DNA of 64,000 nt from an uncultured Flavobacterium sp. (GTDB lineage Bacteria > Bacteroidota > Bacteroidia > Flavobacteriales > Flavobacteriaceae). The stretch's first letter is position 1. Each line of letters opens with the position of its first letter. Under the pieces are notes generated by a model. That model worked only from the letters and a program-made list of their open reading frames with translations. It was not told the DNA's origin and did no database searches. The stretch spans positions 3,286,001 through 3,350,000 of the forward strand of contig NZ_OX638201.1 in NCBI RefSeq assembly GCF_951805225.1. The letters run 5' to 3'. Positions 54,309-62,540 of the stretch are shown here, piece after piece. The position numbers and the translations under genes are program-made.

Positions 54309-54342
54309 AAAAAAGCTACTTCCGAATGAAAGTAGCTTTTCT
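54309..54342 (-). terminator. Terminator of the rpmB-rpmG-DUF4295 operon
   Basis: AAAAGCTACT (54311-54320) pairs with AGTAGCTTTT (54331-54340), followed by a T run on the minus strand. Confidence 0.8.
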
Positions 54343-54359
54343 ATATAATGTGATTGTAA

Positions 54360-54512
54360 TTATTTCTTTTTCAAGAATTCATCAACTTCTTCAGGAGCCA
54401 TAATAGATTCTACGAATGTATATGCACCAGTTTTAGGAGATTTCACCATTTTGATGGCTTTTGATAATCTCTTAGAAGATGTTTGTAACGATGCTACGGT
54501 TTTCTTTGCCAT
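54360..54512 (-). CDS. DUF4295 small basic protein
   Basis: The 50-residue frame from ATG 54512 to TAA 54360-54362 encodes MAKKTVASLQTSSKRLSKAI, continues KMVKSPKTGAYTFVESIM and ends APEEVDEFLKKK. This is the DUF4295 protein, found almost only in Bacteroidota and nearly always beside rpmG and rpmB. Its size, basic N-terminal half and position suggest a ribosome-associated role, which is an inference. It lies 72 bases after rpmG. Confidence 0.88.
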   Translation of the reverse strand: MAKKTVASLQTSSKRLSKAIKMVKSPKTGAYTFVESIMAPEEVDEFLKKK

Positions 54513-54584
54513 GATTCAAATGTTATTTGAAGTTTTATAAAACTCTAATGGCAAAACCACCGAGCACTATAAAAGCTCTAATTA

Positions 54585-54767
54585 TTACTTAATTTCTTTG
54601 TGAACAGTTACGCGTTTCAAGATTGGATTAAATTTTTTAATCTCTAATCTATCCGGAGTATTTTTTTTGTTCTTAGTTGTAATATATCTAGAAGTTCCTG
54701 CTACACCAGAAGTCTTGTGCTCAGTACATTCTAAAATTACCTGGATTCTATTACCTTTCTTTGCCAT
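54585..54767 (-). CDS. rpmG: 50S ribosomal protein L33
   Basis: The 60-residue protein has the L33 pattern: MAKKGNRIQVILECTEHKTS, then RYITTKNKKNTPDRLEIKKF and the terminal LKRVTVHKEIK. Of the zinc-ribbon Cys positions of some L33 forms, only one Cys remains (ILEC), so this is the zinc-free type. It lies 27 bases after rpmB. Confidence 0.96.
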   Translation of the reverse strand: MAKKGNRIQVILECTEHKTSGVAGTSRYITTKNKKNTPDRLEIKKFNPILKRVTVHKEIK

Positions 54768-54794
54768 CTTGCTATATATTTATTTAGGAAAAGA

Positions 54795-55031
54795 TTATTT
54801 GATAAATCCTTCTGACTGAGCTTTTTTCAAAACCGCAGTGATTCCATTTTTATTAATTGTTTTTATCGTAGATGCTGCTACTCTAAGAGTAATCCATCTA
54901 TCTTCTTCTGGAAGATAAAAACGCTTTTTAACTAAGTTTACAGAAAACTTTCTCTTAGTTTTGTTCATAGCGTGAGAAACGTTATTTCCTACCATCGCTC
55001 TTTTACCTGTAAGGTCACAAACTCTTGACAT
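54795..55031 (-). CDS. rpmB: 50S ribosomal protein L28
   Basis: The 78-residue protein starts MSRVCDLTGKRAMVGNNVSH and contains NKTKRKFSVNLVKKRFYLPE and WITLRVAASTIKTINKNGI, all standard for L28. It is the first gene of the ribosomal set and lies 71 bases after cinA. Confidence 0.97.
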   Translation of the reverse strand: MSRVCDLTGKRAMVGNNVSHAMNKTKRKFSVNLVKKRFYLPEEDRWITLRVAASTIKTINKNGITAVLKKAQSEGFIK

Positions 55032-55102
55032 TATACTTATCTTTTATCGTTATTCAAAATCAGGGTGCAAAGAAAAGAAAAATAAACGATTGAAACAAAA
55101 AA

Positions 55103-56356
55103 TTATCGCACAATTTTTAAAATTTCTTTTTGTAATATTTCTAAACTCTTAATCGTCGCTCTATCTATCACTTTTTCACGTGGTTGCCCAAAGTTAAATT
55201 CTTCTACAATTATACCAGTTGGAGTAGCCAAAGCGATAAAAACAGCTCCAATTTCTGCATCTGAGTCTCCTTTTGTCGGTCCGGCGTTCCCAGTTGTCGC
55301 AATTGCATAGTCCGTTTTAAGTATCTCTTTCACATTCAAAGCCATAGCCGACGCAACCTCTGCGCTAACTACAGTAAATTTATCTACTAAATCCTGCGAG
55401 ACACCGAGAACATTAACCTTAGCCTCTGTTGCGTAGGAAACAACACTGCCTTTAAAATAATTTGAAGCTCCCGGAATAGCAGACAAAAGCGAAGCAATTT
55501 TTCCTCCGGTAAAACTTTCGGCTGTTGAAATGGTTTTACCTTGTTTGGTTAAAATTTTTCCAACTACTGATTCTATCGTTTCATTTTCTTCGTAACCAAC
55601 TATAATATCATGAATGATAGCATCTAATGATTTTACATTCGCTTCAATAGCTTCTTCTAATTCTTCTTTATTTGTTCCTCTGGCAGACAAACGTAAACGA
55701 ACTCTGCCGGGATTTGGCAAATAAGCGAGTTTGATAAACTCAGGCAAATTATTTTCCCAATCTTCGATACGTTCTGCAACTAAACTCTCGCCCTGACCGT
55801 AAGTCAAAATGGTTTTATGAATGATATACGGACGTTTATATTCGCGAACTATCTTAGGAATTATTTCTTCTTCGACCAGATATTTCATTTCATACGGAAC
55901 TCCCGGAAGCGAAACAAAGACTGTGTTTTCTTTCCTCATCCACATTCCTGGCGCCGTTCCCATTTTATTGTGCAAAACGGTACATTTTGAAGGAACTAAT
56001 GCCTGATCTTTATTTAATTGTGAAATTGGTCTTTTATAAAATCCTTCAATCAATTCTGTTACATGTGCCAAAACTTCGGGATTAACAACTAATTCGTCGT
56101 CAAAATAATCACAGAAAGTTTTCTTGGTAACATCGTCTTTCGTTGGCCCTAAACCTCCGGTCACAATTACAACATCGACTTTGTTTTGTAACTGGGCAAA
56201 TGTGTCTAAAATGTGTTTTTTATCGTCGCTAATCGAAATCATTTCATGGACTTCAACTCCGATTCGGTCTAGAGATTTTGCGATAAAACCGGAGTTTGTA
56301 TCTACAATTTGACCTATTAATATTTCATCTCCAATAGTAATGATAGTTGCTTTCAT
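55103..56356 (-). CDS. cinA: CinA-family competence/damage-inducible protein (nicotinamide-nucleotide amidase)
   Basis: The 417-residue protein has an N-terminal molybdopterin-binding-like domain (about 1-170: IITIGDEILIGQIVDTNSGF, VVIVTGGLGPTKDDVT, LPGVPYEM) and a C-terminal CinA/PncC amidase domain (about 250-415: ISTAESFTGGKIASLLSAIPG, YATEAKVNVLGV, DYAIATTGNAGPTKGD). The C-terminal part deamidates NMN, and the N-terminal part is linked to ADP-ribose pyrophosphatase activity. The two-domain full-length form is standard. Upstream lies a structured intergenic element (56428-56568). Confidence 0.95.
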   Translation of the reverse strand: MKATIITIGDEILIGQIVDTNSGFIAKSLDRIGVEVHEMISISDDKKHILDTFAQLQNKVDVVIVTGGLGPTKDDVTKKTFCDYFDDELVVNPEVLAHVTELIEGFYKRPISQLNKDQALVPSKCTVLHNKMGTAPGMWMRKENTVFVSLPGVPYEMKYLVEEEIIPKIVREYKRPYIIHKTILTYGQGESLVAERIEDWENNLPEFIKLAYLPNPGRVRLRLSARGTNKEELEEAIEANVKSLDAIIHDIIVGYEENETIESVVGKILTKQGKTISTAESFTGGKIASLLSAIPGASNYFKGSVVSYATEAKVNVLGVSQDLVDKFTVVSAEVASAMALNVKEILKTDYAIATTGNAGPTKGDSDAEIGAVFIALATPTGIIVEEFNFGQPREKVIDRATIKSLEILQKEILKIVR

Positions 56357-56427
56357 ATCTGTGGAATATTTTTACTTACAATTTTGTAAGTCATTATTAT
56401 AAAGAAGGTTGTTGTCGCAACGATTTT

Positions 56428-56568
56428 GCGTGAGGGGTAGAAACGGCATCCTTTTGTGACAAACGAAAAGTGCTCGTTTTACAAAATTTTCCGGAACAAA
56501 AGATATAGTGTATAACCCGACTCTATTTTTGACCTGATTTTATGAAGGACAAAAATAGAGTCACGCCC
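56428..56568 (+). ncRNA. Candidate structured RNA element (Flavo-1-like), copy 4
   Basis: It begins GCGTGAGGGGTAGAAACGGC followed by ATCC. A long variable arm closed by CTTTTGT/ACAAAAG comes next, then GATATAGTGTATAACCCGAC. A 13-bp perfect hairpin (56519-56531 against 56550-56562) ends in TCACGCCC. GCGTGA at the 5' end pairs with TCACGC at the 3' end, and GGG with CCC closes the core, in contrast to CCTG with CAGG in copies 1 and 3. It lies between two minus-strand genes and would be antisense to a read-through transcript. Confidence 0.5.
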
Positions 56569-56573
56569 ATATC

Positions 56574-56918
56574 TTACAAATCAAAGTCTTTTTTAATTTC
56601 TTTTATTGCCTCTTTTACCTGCAATTTAATGCTTTTAAAAGTTTCGACAATTTCTTTTTTCTTGCCTTCTGCTTTTGTCCAGGCTTCAACCTGAAGAATT
56701 TCCTCAAAAGCCACATTTAACCCCATTAAATCTAACGTAGGTTTTATTTTGTGGGCATATGAGTAAGCATATTTATGATCCTTTTTCTTAATTCCTTCTT
56801 TGATTTGTTTTAAATCTTCGGGAACTTCGGTAACAAATAGTTTTAGAATTTCGTTTACAAATTCAGGATCGTTGTCTGAAAGCGCATATACTTTCGAAAG
56901 GTTGTACTTTAAAGCCAT
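56574..56918 (-). CDS. Hpt (histidine phosphotransfer) domain protein
   Basis: The 114-residue all-helical protein contains the phosphotransfer motif YAYSYAHKIKPTLDLMGL with His53 as likely phospho-acceptor (pattern AHxxK). Preceding helices include DPEFVNEILKLFVTEVPEDL. Hpt proteins shuttle phosphate between hybrid kinases and response regulators. It stands alone, with no kinase adjacent; the kinase at 32616 is not a hybrid type. Its ATG overlaps the stop codon of the upstream FAH gene by one base (TAATG), so the two are co-translated. Confidence 0.85.
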   Translation of the reverse strand: MALKYNLSKVYALSDNDPEFVNEILKLFVTEVPEDLKQIKEGIKKKDHKYAYSYAHKIKPTLDLMGLNVAFEEILQVEAWTKAEGKKKEIVETFKSIKLQVKEAIKEIKKDFDL

Positions 56919-57529
56919 TATTTTACTTGTATTCTGAATAATTTTTTATCTTCTAAAAAGCCTTCTAAAACATCATTTGGTTTAACTGCAGCAACTCCTT
57001 CCGGTGTTCCTGTAAAAATAATATCTCCTATTTTTAATGTAAAATATTGAGATACATAAGAAACCAGTTCATCAATTTTCCAAAGCATGAAGCTTGTATT
57101 TCCTTTTTGAACTGTTTTAGAATTATTTGTTAACTCAAATGTAAGATTTTCCATAGAAACAAAATCGTTTTTTGGAACAAAATCTCCAATGACTGCTGAG
57201 CCATCAAACGCTTTTGCTTTCTCCCAAGGCAATCCTTTCGCCTTCAATTTATCTTGTAAATCTCTGGCTGTAAAATCGATACCTACACTTATTTCATCAT
57301 AATACTTATGAGCAAATTTAGGTTCGATGTACTTCCCTACTTTGTTAATTTTAACAATTATCTCTATTTCGTGATGAATTTCTTCAGAAAATTCTGGAAT
57401 TACAAACGGATGTTGCTTCAACAAAACTGCCGAATCCGGTTTCATAAAAACTACAGGTTCCGTTGGTCGCTCGTTTTTTAATTCCTCAATATGATTGGTA
57501 TAATTTCTACCGATACAGATGATCTTCAT
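56918..57529 (-). CDS. Fumarylacetoacetate hydrolase-family protein (acylpyruvase-like)
   Basis: The 203-residue protein fits the short FAHD1-type branch: MKIICIGRNYTNHIEELKNE, VVFMKPDSAVL, the metal ligands in EIHHEIEIIVKI (two Glu), GIDFTARDLQ (Asp) and DIIFTGTPEGVAAVKPNDVL. These enzymes hydrolyse acylpyruvates or decarboxylate oxaloacetate. The gene is co-translated with the downstream Hpt gene (one-base overlap). Cytoplasmic; physiological substrate uncertain. Confidence 0.9.
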   Translation of the reverse strand: MKIICIGRNYTNHIEELKNERPTEPVVFMKPDSAVLLKQHPFVIPEFSEEIHHEIEIIVKINKVGKYIEPKFAHKYYDEISVGIDFTARDLQDKLKAKGLPWEKAKAFDGSAVIGDFVPKNDFVSMENLTFELTNNSKTVQKGNTSFMLWKIDELVSYVSQYFTLKIGDIIFTGTPEGVAAVKPNDVLEGFLEDKKLFRIQVK

Positions 57530-57537
57530 TTCTTTTG

Positions 57538-57623
57538 TAAGTTGCTAAGTTGCTAAGCTACTAAGGTTCTAAGAAACTATGCAAAAAACTTAGCATCTTA
57601 GAACCTTAGCGACTTAGAACCTT
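57538..57623. repeat. Inverted repeat of the GTTGCTAAGTTGCTAAG type
   Basis: CTAAGGTTCTAAG (57561-57573) and CTTAGAACCTTAG (57597-57609) are perfect complements. Short direct units TTGCTAAG precede them. The same wording appears at about 26488-26525. Confidence 0.7.
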
Positions 57624-58392
57624 ATTTAGTATTTAACTTTCTTAATTTTATTGCCGTCAAAACTTTCTTAGTGTACAAAGGGAAATCAGCATTTTGAATC
57701 CAGCTGAAATATCCGGGCTCTGTCTCTAATACTTTGTCAACTTTGGCTCCTTTATGTTTTCCGAAGGTAAAAATCTCTTCGTTGTCTTTATCAAAAGCAA
57801 TCATTCCGGCAAAATCAGCGATTTTTTTACGGGTTGTAAATTCGGACAATGATTTCATATCGTTTTCCAATTCCGGATAACGATCTAATTGCGCTTTTAA
57901 GATTTCGTATGTTGCCATTGTATCAGCTTCTGCTGAATGGGCGTTTTCAAGACTTTTTCCGCAATAAAATTTCAATGCAGCACTTAAAGTACGCTCTTCC
58001 ATTTTATGAAAAATAGTTTGCACATCTACTGAAACTTTATTCTTCATATCAAAATCAACTCCGGCACGAAGCAATTCTTCTGCAAGCAACGGAATATCGA
58101 AACGATCTGAATTAAATCCACCTAAATCACTATCCTTAATCATATTATGAACTTGCGGTGCCAATTCTGCAAAAGTAGGTTCGTTTGCTACTTTTTCATC
58201 TGTGATACCATGAACAGCGGTGGTTTGCGGCGGAATTGGAATCGTTGGATTCACCAACCAGGTTTTACTTTCTTTATTTCCGTTTGGAAAAACTTTGAAT
58301 ATCGAAATTTCTACTATTCGATCTTTACCGATATCAATTCCGGTTGTTTCAAGATCAAAAAAGCAAATTGGTTTGTTGAGTTTGAGTTCCAT
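57622..58392 (-). CDS. DEDDh 3'-5' exonuclease (DnaQ-like)
   Basis: The 256-residue protein has an exonuclease domain (about 1-170): Exo I FFDLETTGIDIGKDRIVEIS (Asp, Glu), Exo II LGGFNSDRFDIPLLAEEL (Asp) and Exo III AHSAEADTMATYEIL (His, Asp). A C-terminal module of about 50 residues (FTFGKHKGAKVDKVLETEPG, YFSWIQNADFP) follows, of a kind seen in several nucleases. It may proofread or process DNA or RNA ends. It is probably transcribed alone, with repeats upstream and downstream. Confidence 0.9.
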   Translation of the reverse strand: MELKLNKPICFFDLETTGIDIGKDRIVEISIFKVFPNGNKESKTWLVNPTIPIPPQTTAVHGITDEKVANEPTFAELAPQVHNMIKDSDLGGFNSDRFDIPLLAEELLRAGVDFDMKNKVSVDVQTIFHKMEERTLSAALKFYCGKSLENAHSAEADTMATYEILKAQLDRYPELENDMKSLSEFTTRKKIADFAGMIAFDKDNEEIFTFGKHKGAKVDKVLETEPGYFSWIQNADFPLYTKKVLTAIKLRKLNTK

Positions 58393-58554
58393 TTTTAATT
58401 TTTATAAGATTACAAATGTAATTTTTAAAGCCGAATTTTCCCTTTTATTCTTGATTTTTTTAAACAAAAATGGGTTCGATTTCGATATTTTAACTTTTAA
58501 AATTACTCTTAAACTGAGCTCACATTCATTTCTTAACCTTTTCTTACAAAAGAA

Positions 58555-58589
58555 AAAACCCTGAAAATTATTAAAATTTTCAGGGTTTG
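58555..58589 (-). terminator. Terminator of the E2 gene
   Basis: AAACCCTGAAAATT (58556-58569) and AATTTTCAGGGTTT (58575-58588) form a 14-bp perfect stem, with a T run on the minus strand. Confidence 0.85.
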
Positions 58590-58609
58590 AATTTATTTTT
58601 ATTCTGATT

Positions 58610-59938
58610 TTAGAAATCTCTGTCTACATCAAAAGCTTCTAAATATTCGGCTACACGTTTTACAAAACTTCCGCCCAAAGCACCGTCAACAACTCTATGA
58701 TCGTAAGAATGCGATAAGAACATTTTTTGACGGATTCCGATAAAATCACCTTCCGGAGTTTCAATCACTGCAGGCACTTTACGAATCGCTCCAAGAGCAA
58801 GAATTCCAACTTGTGGCTGATTGATAATTGGCGTTCCAAAAACACTGCCAAAAGTACCCACATTTGTAACTGTATAAGTTCCGCCTTGTGTATCGTCTGG
58901 TTTTAGCTTTCCGGCTTTTGCACGGTTTCCTAAATCATTAACCGCTTTTGCCATTCCAACAAGGTTTAACTGATCTGCATTTTTAATTACAGGAACAATT
59001 AAATTTCCGTTTGGTAAAGCCGCAGCCATTCCTAAATTTATATTTTTCTTTTTGATGATATAATCACCATCTACAGAAATGTTCATTCCCGGGAAATCTT
59101 TTAACGCTTTTGCAACCGCTTCCATCATAATTGGCGTAAAAGTCAACTTCTCACCTTCTCTTTTCTCGAAAGCAGTTTTTACTTTTTCTCTCCATTTTAC
59201 AATATTCGTCACATCAACCTCAATAAACGATTGTACGTGAGCAGAAGTTTGTACCGAAGCCACCATATATCCAGAAATCAGTTTACGCATTCTGTCCATT
59301 TCGATGATTTCATCACCTCCATTTACAGAAACCGGAACCGCTTGCTGGCTTTTTTGAACCGGAGCTGCCTGAACTACAGGTTCTGCTGCTTTTGGCGTAG
59401 GAACTACAGCTTTTGGAGCTTCTACAACACCCGATTTACGGTTTTCAATATATTTAAAGATATCTTCTTTTGTTACTCGACCGTCTTTTCCTGAACCAGC
59501 AATATTTTCTAATTCAGCAACAGAAATACCTTCTTCTTTTGCAATATTTTTTACTAATGGAGAAAAGAATTTATCGGATCCTGAGAAATCTTGTGGAGCA
59601 GTGACAGTTTCTTTAGCAACTTCAATTGTTTTTTCAATCTCTGCTGCTTCAGTCGGAGCAGAAACTTCTTCAGTTACTTTTGCAGTTGGCGCATCACCTT
59701 CTGTCTCAATAATTGCAATAGTTTGTCCTACCTGAACTAAATCATCTTTACCGAATAATTGTTCAACTAAAATCCCCGATACTTCGCTTGGTACTTCACT
59801 ATCAACCTTATCAGTTGCAATTTCAAGTACTGCTTCATCAGCTTCAATTTTGTCTCCAACTTCTTTCAACCAGTTGGTAATGGTTGCTTCAGCGACACTT
59901 TCTCCCATTTTAGGAAGCTTTAATTCAAATCTTGCCAT
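58610..59938 (-). CDS. 2-oxo acid dehydrogenase E2 (dihydrolipoamide acyltransferase)
   Basis: The 442-residue protein has one lipoyl domain (about 1-77; lipoyl-Lys in EIATDKVDSEVPSEVSG). A Glu/Ala/Pro linker leads to an E3/E1-binding domain (about 122-160: FFSPLVKNIAKEEGISVAEL, GRVTKEDIFKYI). A second Pro/Ala linker leads to the catalytic domain (about 210-442), which ends LSHSYDHRVVDGALGGSF with catalytic His. A single lipoyl domain suits a branched-chain or 2-oxoglutarate complex better than pyruvate dehydrogenase, but sequence alone does not decide. E1 and E3 genes are not adjacent. Confidence 0.92.
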   Translation of the reverse strand: MARFELKLPKMGESVAEATITNWLKEVGDKIEADEAVLEIATDKVDSEVPSEVSGILVEQLFGKDDLVQVGQTIAIIETEGDAPTAKVTEEVSAPTEAAEIEKTIEVAKETVTAPQDFSGSDKFFSPLVKNIAKEEGISVAELENIAGSGKDGRVTKEDIFKYIENRKSGVVEAPKAVVPTPKAAEPVVQAAPVQKSQQAVPVSVNGGDEIIEMDRMRKLISGYMVASVQTSAHVQSFIEVDVTNIVKWREKVKTAFEKREGEKLTFTPIMMEAVAKALKDFPGMNISVDGDYIIKKKNINLGMAAALPNGNLIVPVIKNADQLNLVGMAKAVNDLGNRAKAGKLKPDDTQGGTYTVTNVGTFGSVFGTPIINQPQVGILALGAIRKVPAVIETPEGDFIGIRQKMFLSHSYDHRVVDGALGGSFVKRVAEYLEAFDVDRDF

Positions 59939-60022
59939 ATTGTTAATCTAAAGGATGATTTTGATTTTGTGATTGCGAAATTACTGAATATTTTAAATAT
60001 AAATTACACTTAATATAATTTT

Positions 60023-61186
60023 TTACTCAATTTTTATAATTTGGCCTCTGTCATTTCGGGAATTGCTTCCAATAATAAAATTGGTGTTTTTGGGGAAAAT
60101 CTTAAAAGTAATGTTCTTATCTTTAAGAGTTTCTATCATTTTGATACATTTTTTGAATGAAACATAGTGATTATCCAAAATAATCTCTCCTCTTTTACCC
60201 TTAAAAAGTAGGCACGAATTTACCATTTTTTCTTTTTTTAAATCCAAAAAGAACACTTTATTTTTTAAAATAGAAGGTAATTTTTCAGACAAAATTTTAT
60301 TTGAAGAATAAAAAACGACACTTTCAGGCAAAGGTTTTGACTTAACTTTTCCCTGAAACATTTTTACAAAAGAGAAAAACCAAATACCAATTTGAATAAA
60401 AAACTCAAAAAACCACGATTTCTTAAAATGCTTTTGATAAAAGAAATTCATCGCTTCCTGAAAACGTTTCATATACTTTTCGTCTTTTACCGTACTTTCT
60501 CCTTTATAATGTAAAACTGTAGTTTCATGAAAATAGAGATTCACCTTTTGTTTTTGTAAAACACGATACGACAAATCAATATCATCAGCATACATAAAAC
60601 AATCTTCATCAAAACCTTCTAATTCCTGATATAAATTGCGTTTCAAAAACATAAAAGCTCCAACTAAAATATCGACTTTTCCGGTTTCATTTTCGCCTAA
60701 ATGTTGCGCATAATATTGATTGAAAAGTTTACTTTTTGGAAAGATCTTATATAAGCCAAAAATCTTTGTAAAAGCAATCCACGGCGTTGGAATTCCGCGT
60801 TTGCTTTCGGGCAGAAATTCTCCTGTTCCGTCAATTAATTTACAACCTATAATTCCCAAATCTGTTTGCCTTTCGGCGAAAGCCAAAATCTTGACAAAAG
60901 CATCTTCAGCAACAACTGTATCGGGATTTAGAATGCAAACGTATTTTCCGCTCGCTTGAGAAACTCCAATATTATTTCCTTTTGGAAAACCAAAATTAGA
61001 GGCGTTTTCAATTAATTTTACGTTCGGAAACTTATTTTTCATCATCAAACAACTCTCGTCTGACGAATTATTATCAATAACAATAATTTCAGCATCAAGT
61101 GTCGAAATCGCTTCCTGAACACTTAAAACACATTGCTCCAAGAAGTAACGCACATTATAATTAAGAATAATTACCGATAATTGCAT
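60023..61186 (-). CDS. Family 2 glycosyltransferase
   Basis: The 387-residue protein has a GT-A domain (about 1-260): LSVIILNYNVRYFLEQCVLS, AEIIVIDNNSSDESC, NFGFPKGNNIGVSQASGKYV, the DxD-like CILNPDTVV and FDEDCFMYADDIDLSYRVLQ. A membrane-associated hydrophobic helix follows (about 262-280: WFFEFFIQIGIWFFSFV) and a poorly conserved tail. The layout resembles WbbL-type rhamnosyltransferases that act on cell-envelope polysaccharides. The acceptor is unknown. It lies 30 bases after the Omp85-like gene and may share its transcript. Confidence 0.88.
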   Translation of the reverse strand: MQLSVIILNYNVRYFLEQCVLSVQEAISTLDAEIIVIDNNSSDESCLMMKNKFPNVKLIENASNFGFPKGNNIGVSQASGKYVCILNPDTVVAEDAFVKILAFAERQTDLGIIGCKLIDGTGEFLPESKRGIPTPWIAFTKIFGLYKIFPKSKLFNQYYAQHLGENETGKVDILVGAFMFLKRNLYQELEGFDEDCFMYADDIDLSYRVLQKQKVNLYFHETTVLHYKGESTVKDEKYMKRFQEAMNFFYQKHFKKSWFFEFFIQIGIWFFSFVKMFQGKVKSKPLPESVVFYSSNKILSEKLPSILKNKVFFLDLKKEKMVNSCLLFKGKRGEIILDNHYVSFKKCIKMIETLKDKNITFKIFPKNTNFIIGSNSRNDRGQIIKIE

Positions 61187-61216
61187 GAAAAATATAGGAA
61201 TTGATTTTTTCGAAAG

Positions 61217-62398
61217 TTAGAAATTTTCGGCTAAACCCAATCGCAATGACCAATCGTTTTTACTAACTCCAAAATCAAGCACCAAATTACTATTGTTTTG
61301 CTTGTTCCATTTAATACGCAAACCGGCTCCAGCTGCAGGATTCCATTTTTTAAAATCGTAAGTATCCAACTTTGAAACTGAGGAAATATTAGTAAAAAAT
61401 ACAGCGCCCCAAAATCCGTTTTTGGAAATATCAGTTCGATATTCTGTTTCAAAATACATCAATGCATTGCTTCGGAATCTATTTCTGGTAAAACCCCGAC
61501 CTGTTTTTCCATCACGATCCCAACCAATACTTGGCAAATCGAGATAATGCGGCTTTCCGCCAAAAGTTGACCAATAAAAAGCCCGATAAGCCAAAACGCG
61601 ATGTTTGTATTTGCTAAACGAATGGTATTTTCGGGCATCAAAATAAATAGAATTCCATTTTTTTCCGTCGACTCCGGTTGTGTTTATTCTATAATCGGCT
61701 TCTATATAAATTCCCTGTTCCGGATTTACGTTGTTTTTTCGAGAATCATAAAGTCCCTGAACAGCGATTCCAAAAGAATTTTCATCTGAATAATCGCCGT
61801 TCATATATTTATAATAATCGGTTTGATCATCGATATATGATTCTTCAGAAATATTTTGATAATTATCCAGTAACAAACCTAATCCAATTCTGAAATTACC
61901 TATTATTTTTCGGGTTGCAAACTGATAAAAACGCCATTGCTGATAATCTAACGTTGACATTTTTTTGTCTGTATTATGTCCGCCTAAACCATAAGTATCC
62001 TGAGGATAAATCATATACCGATAATCTCCAATAAAATTCCATTTGTCGTCTCTTGTATAAATATAGGATTGAATGGGAAAAACATATTGCTTGGTAAAAC
62101 TGAAATAAGGCGAAAAAGAAACCTGAGACATTTTGGTAGTATTACTATCGCCCAGATAAAATGTAGTTAAAAAAGAAACGACCAATCCCGCATTTTTATT
62201 TGCATCTATGGGAACGGGAAGCAATGAAAAAGCCACTTTTTTGTCTGAATTTACTCTTACGGAATCATTTTTATGGAATAGTTTATACAAAACATCTAAA
62301 ATATCTTTTTTACTATTCGAAATGGTATCATTCTGTGAATAACAAAATGGCGTAAGAAAAAGGAAAAATAAAATAATTAGTGATTTCATACTTTTCAT
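61217..62398 (-). CDS. Omp85/BamA-like outer-membrane surface antigen (barrel only)
   Basis: The 393-residue protein has a signal peptide (MKSMKSLIILFFLFLTPFCYS). The barrel fits the bacterial surface antigen family (PF01103 type): VAFSLLPVPIDANKNAGLVV, YDSRKNNVNPEQGIYIEADY, GRGFTRNRFRSNALMYFETEYR and a C-terminus of WSLRLGLAENF. The YDSRKN...P..G and GRGFTRNR motifs are typical of Omp85 barrels. No POTRA domains are present, so a core BamA role is unlikely; lipid or protein export is possible. ATG codons at 62398 and 62389 are both plausible starts. Confidence 0.83.
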   Translation of the reverse strand: MKSMKSLIILFFLFLTPFCYSQNDTISNSKKDILDVLYKLFHKNDSVRVNSDKKVAFSLLPVPIDANKNAGLVVSFLTTFYLGDSNTTKMSQVSFSPYFSFTKQYVFPIQSYIYTRDDKWNFIGDYRYMIYPQDTYGLGGHNTDKKMSTLDYQQWRFYQFATRKIIGNFRIGLGLLLDNYQNISEESYIDDQTDYYKYMNGDYSDENSFGIAVQGLYDSRKNNVNPEQGIYIEADYRINTTGVDGKKWNSIYFDARKYHSFSKYKHRVLAYRAFYWSTFGGKPHYLDLPSIGWDRDGKTGRGFTRNRFRSNALMYFETEYRTDISKNGFWGAVFFTNISSVSKLDTYDFKKWNPAAGAGLRIKWNKQNNSNLVLDFGVSKNDWSLRLGLAENF

Positions 62399-62540
62399 TT
62401 CGTAAGGTTTTCAGAAACAACTTCTTACAAATTTAAAATTTAATTTAAAACAGCCGTCTATTTTAAAAAGAATAAAAAAAGAAAAACTAAAACGAATCGT
62501 AAAAAACTATATTTTTGATTTTGAACAAAAATAGTTTTCC

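Noticed and set aside
57538..57623. Short TTGCTAAG repeats as a possible CRISPR-like array
   Set aside because: The units are 8 bases with no spacers of constant length and form an inverted repeat. No cas genes are present.
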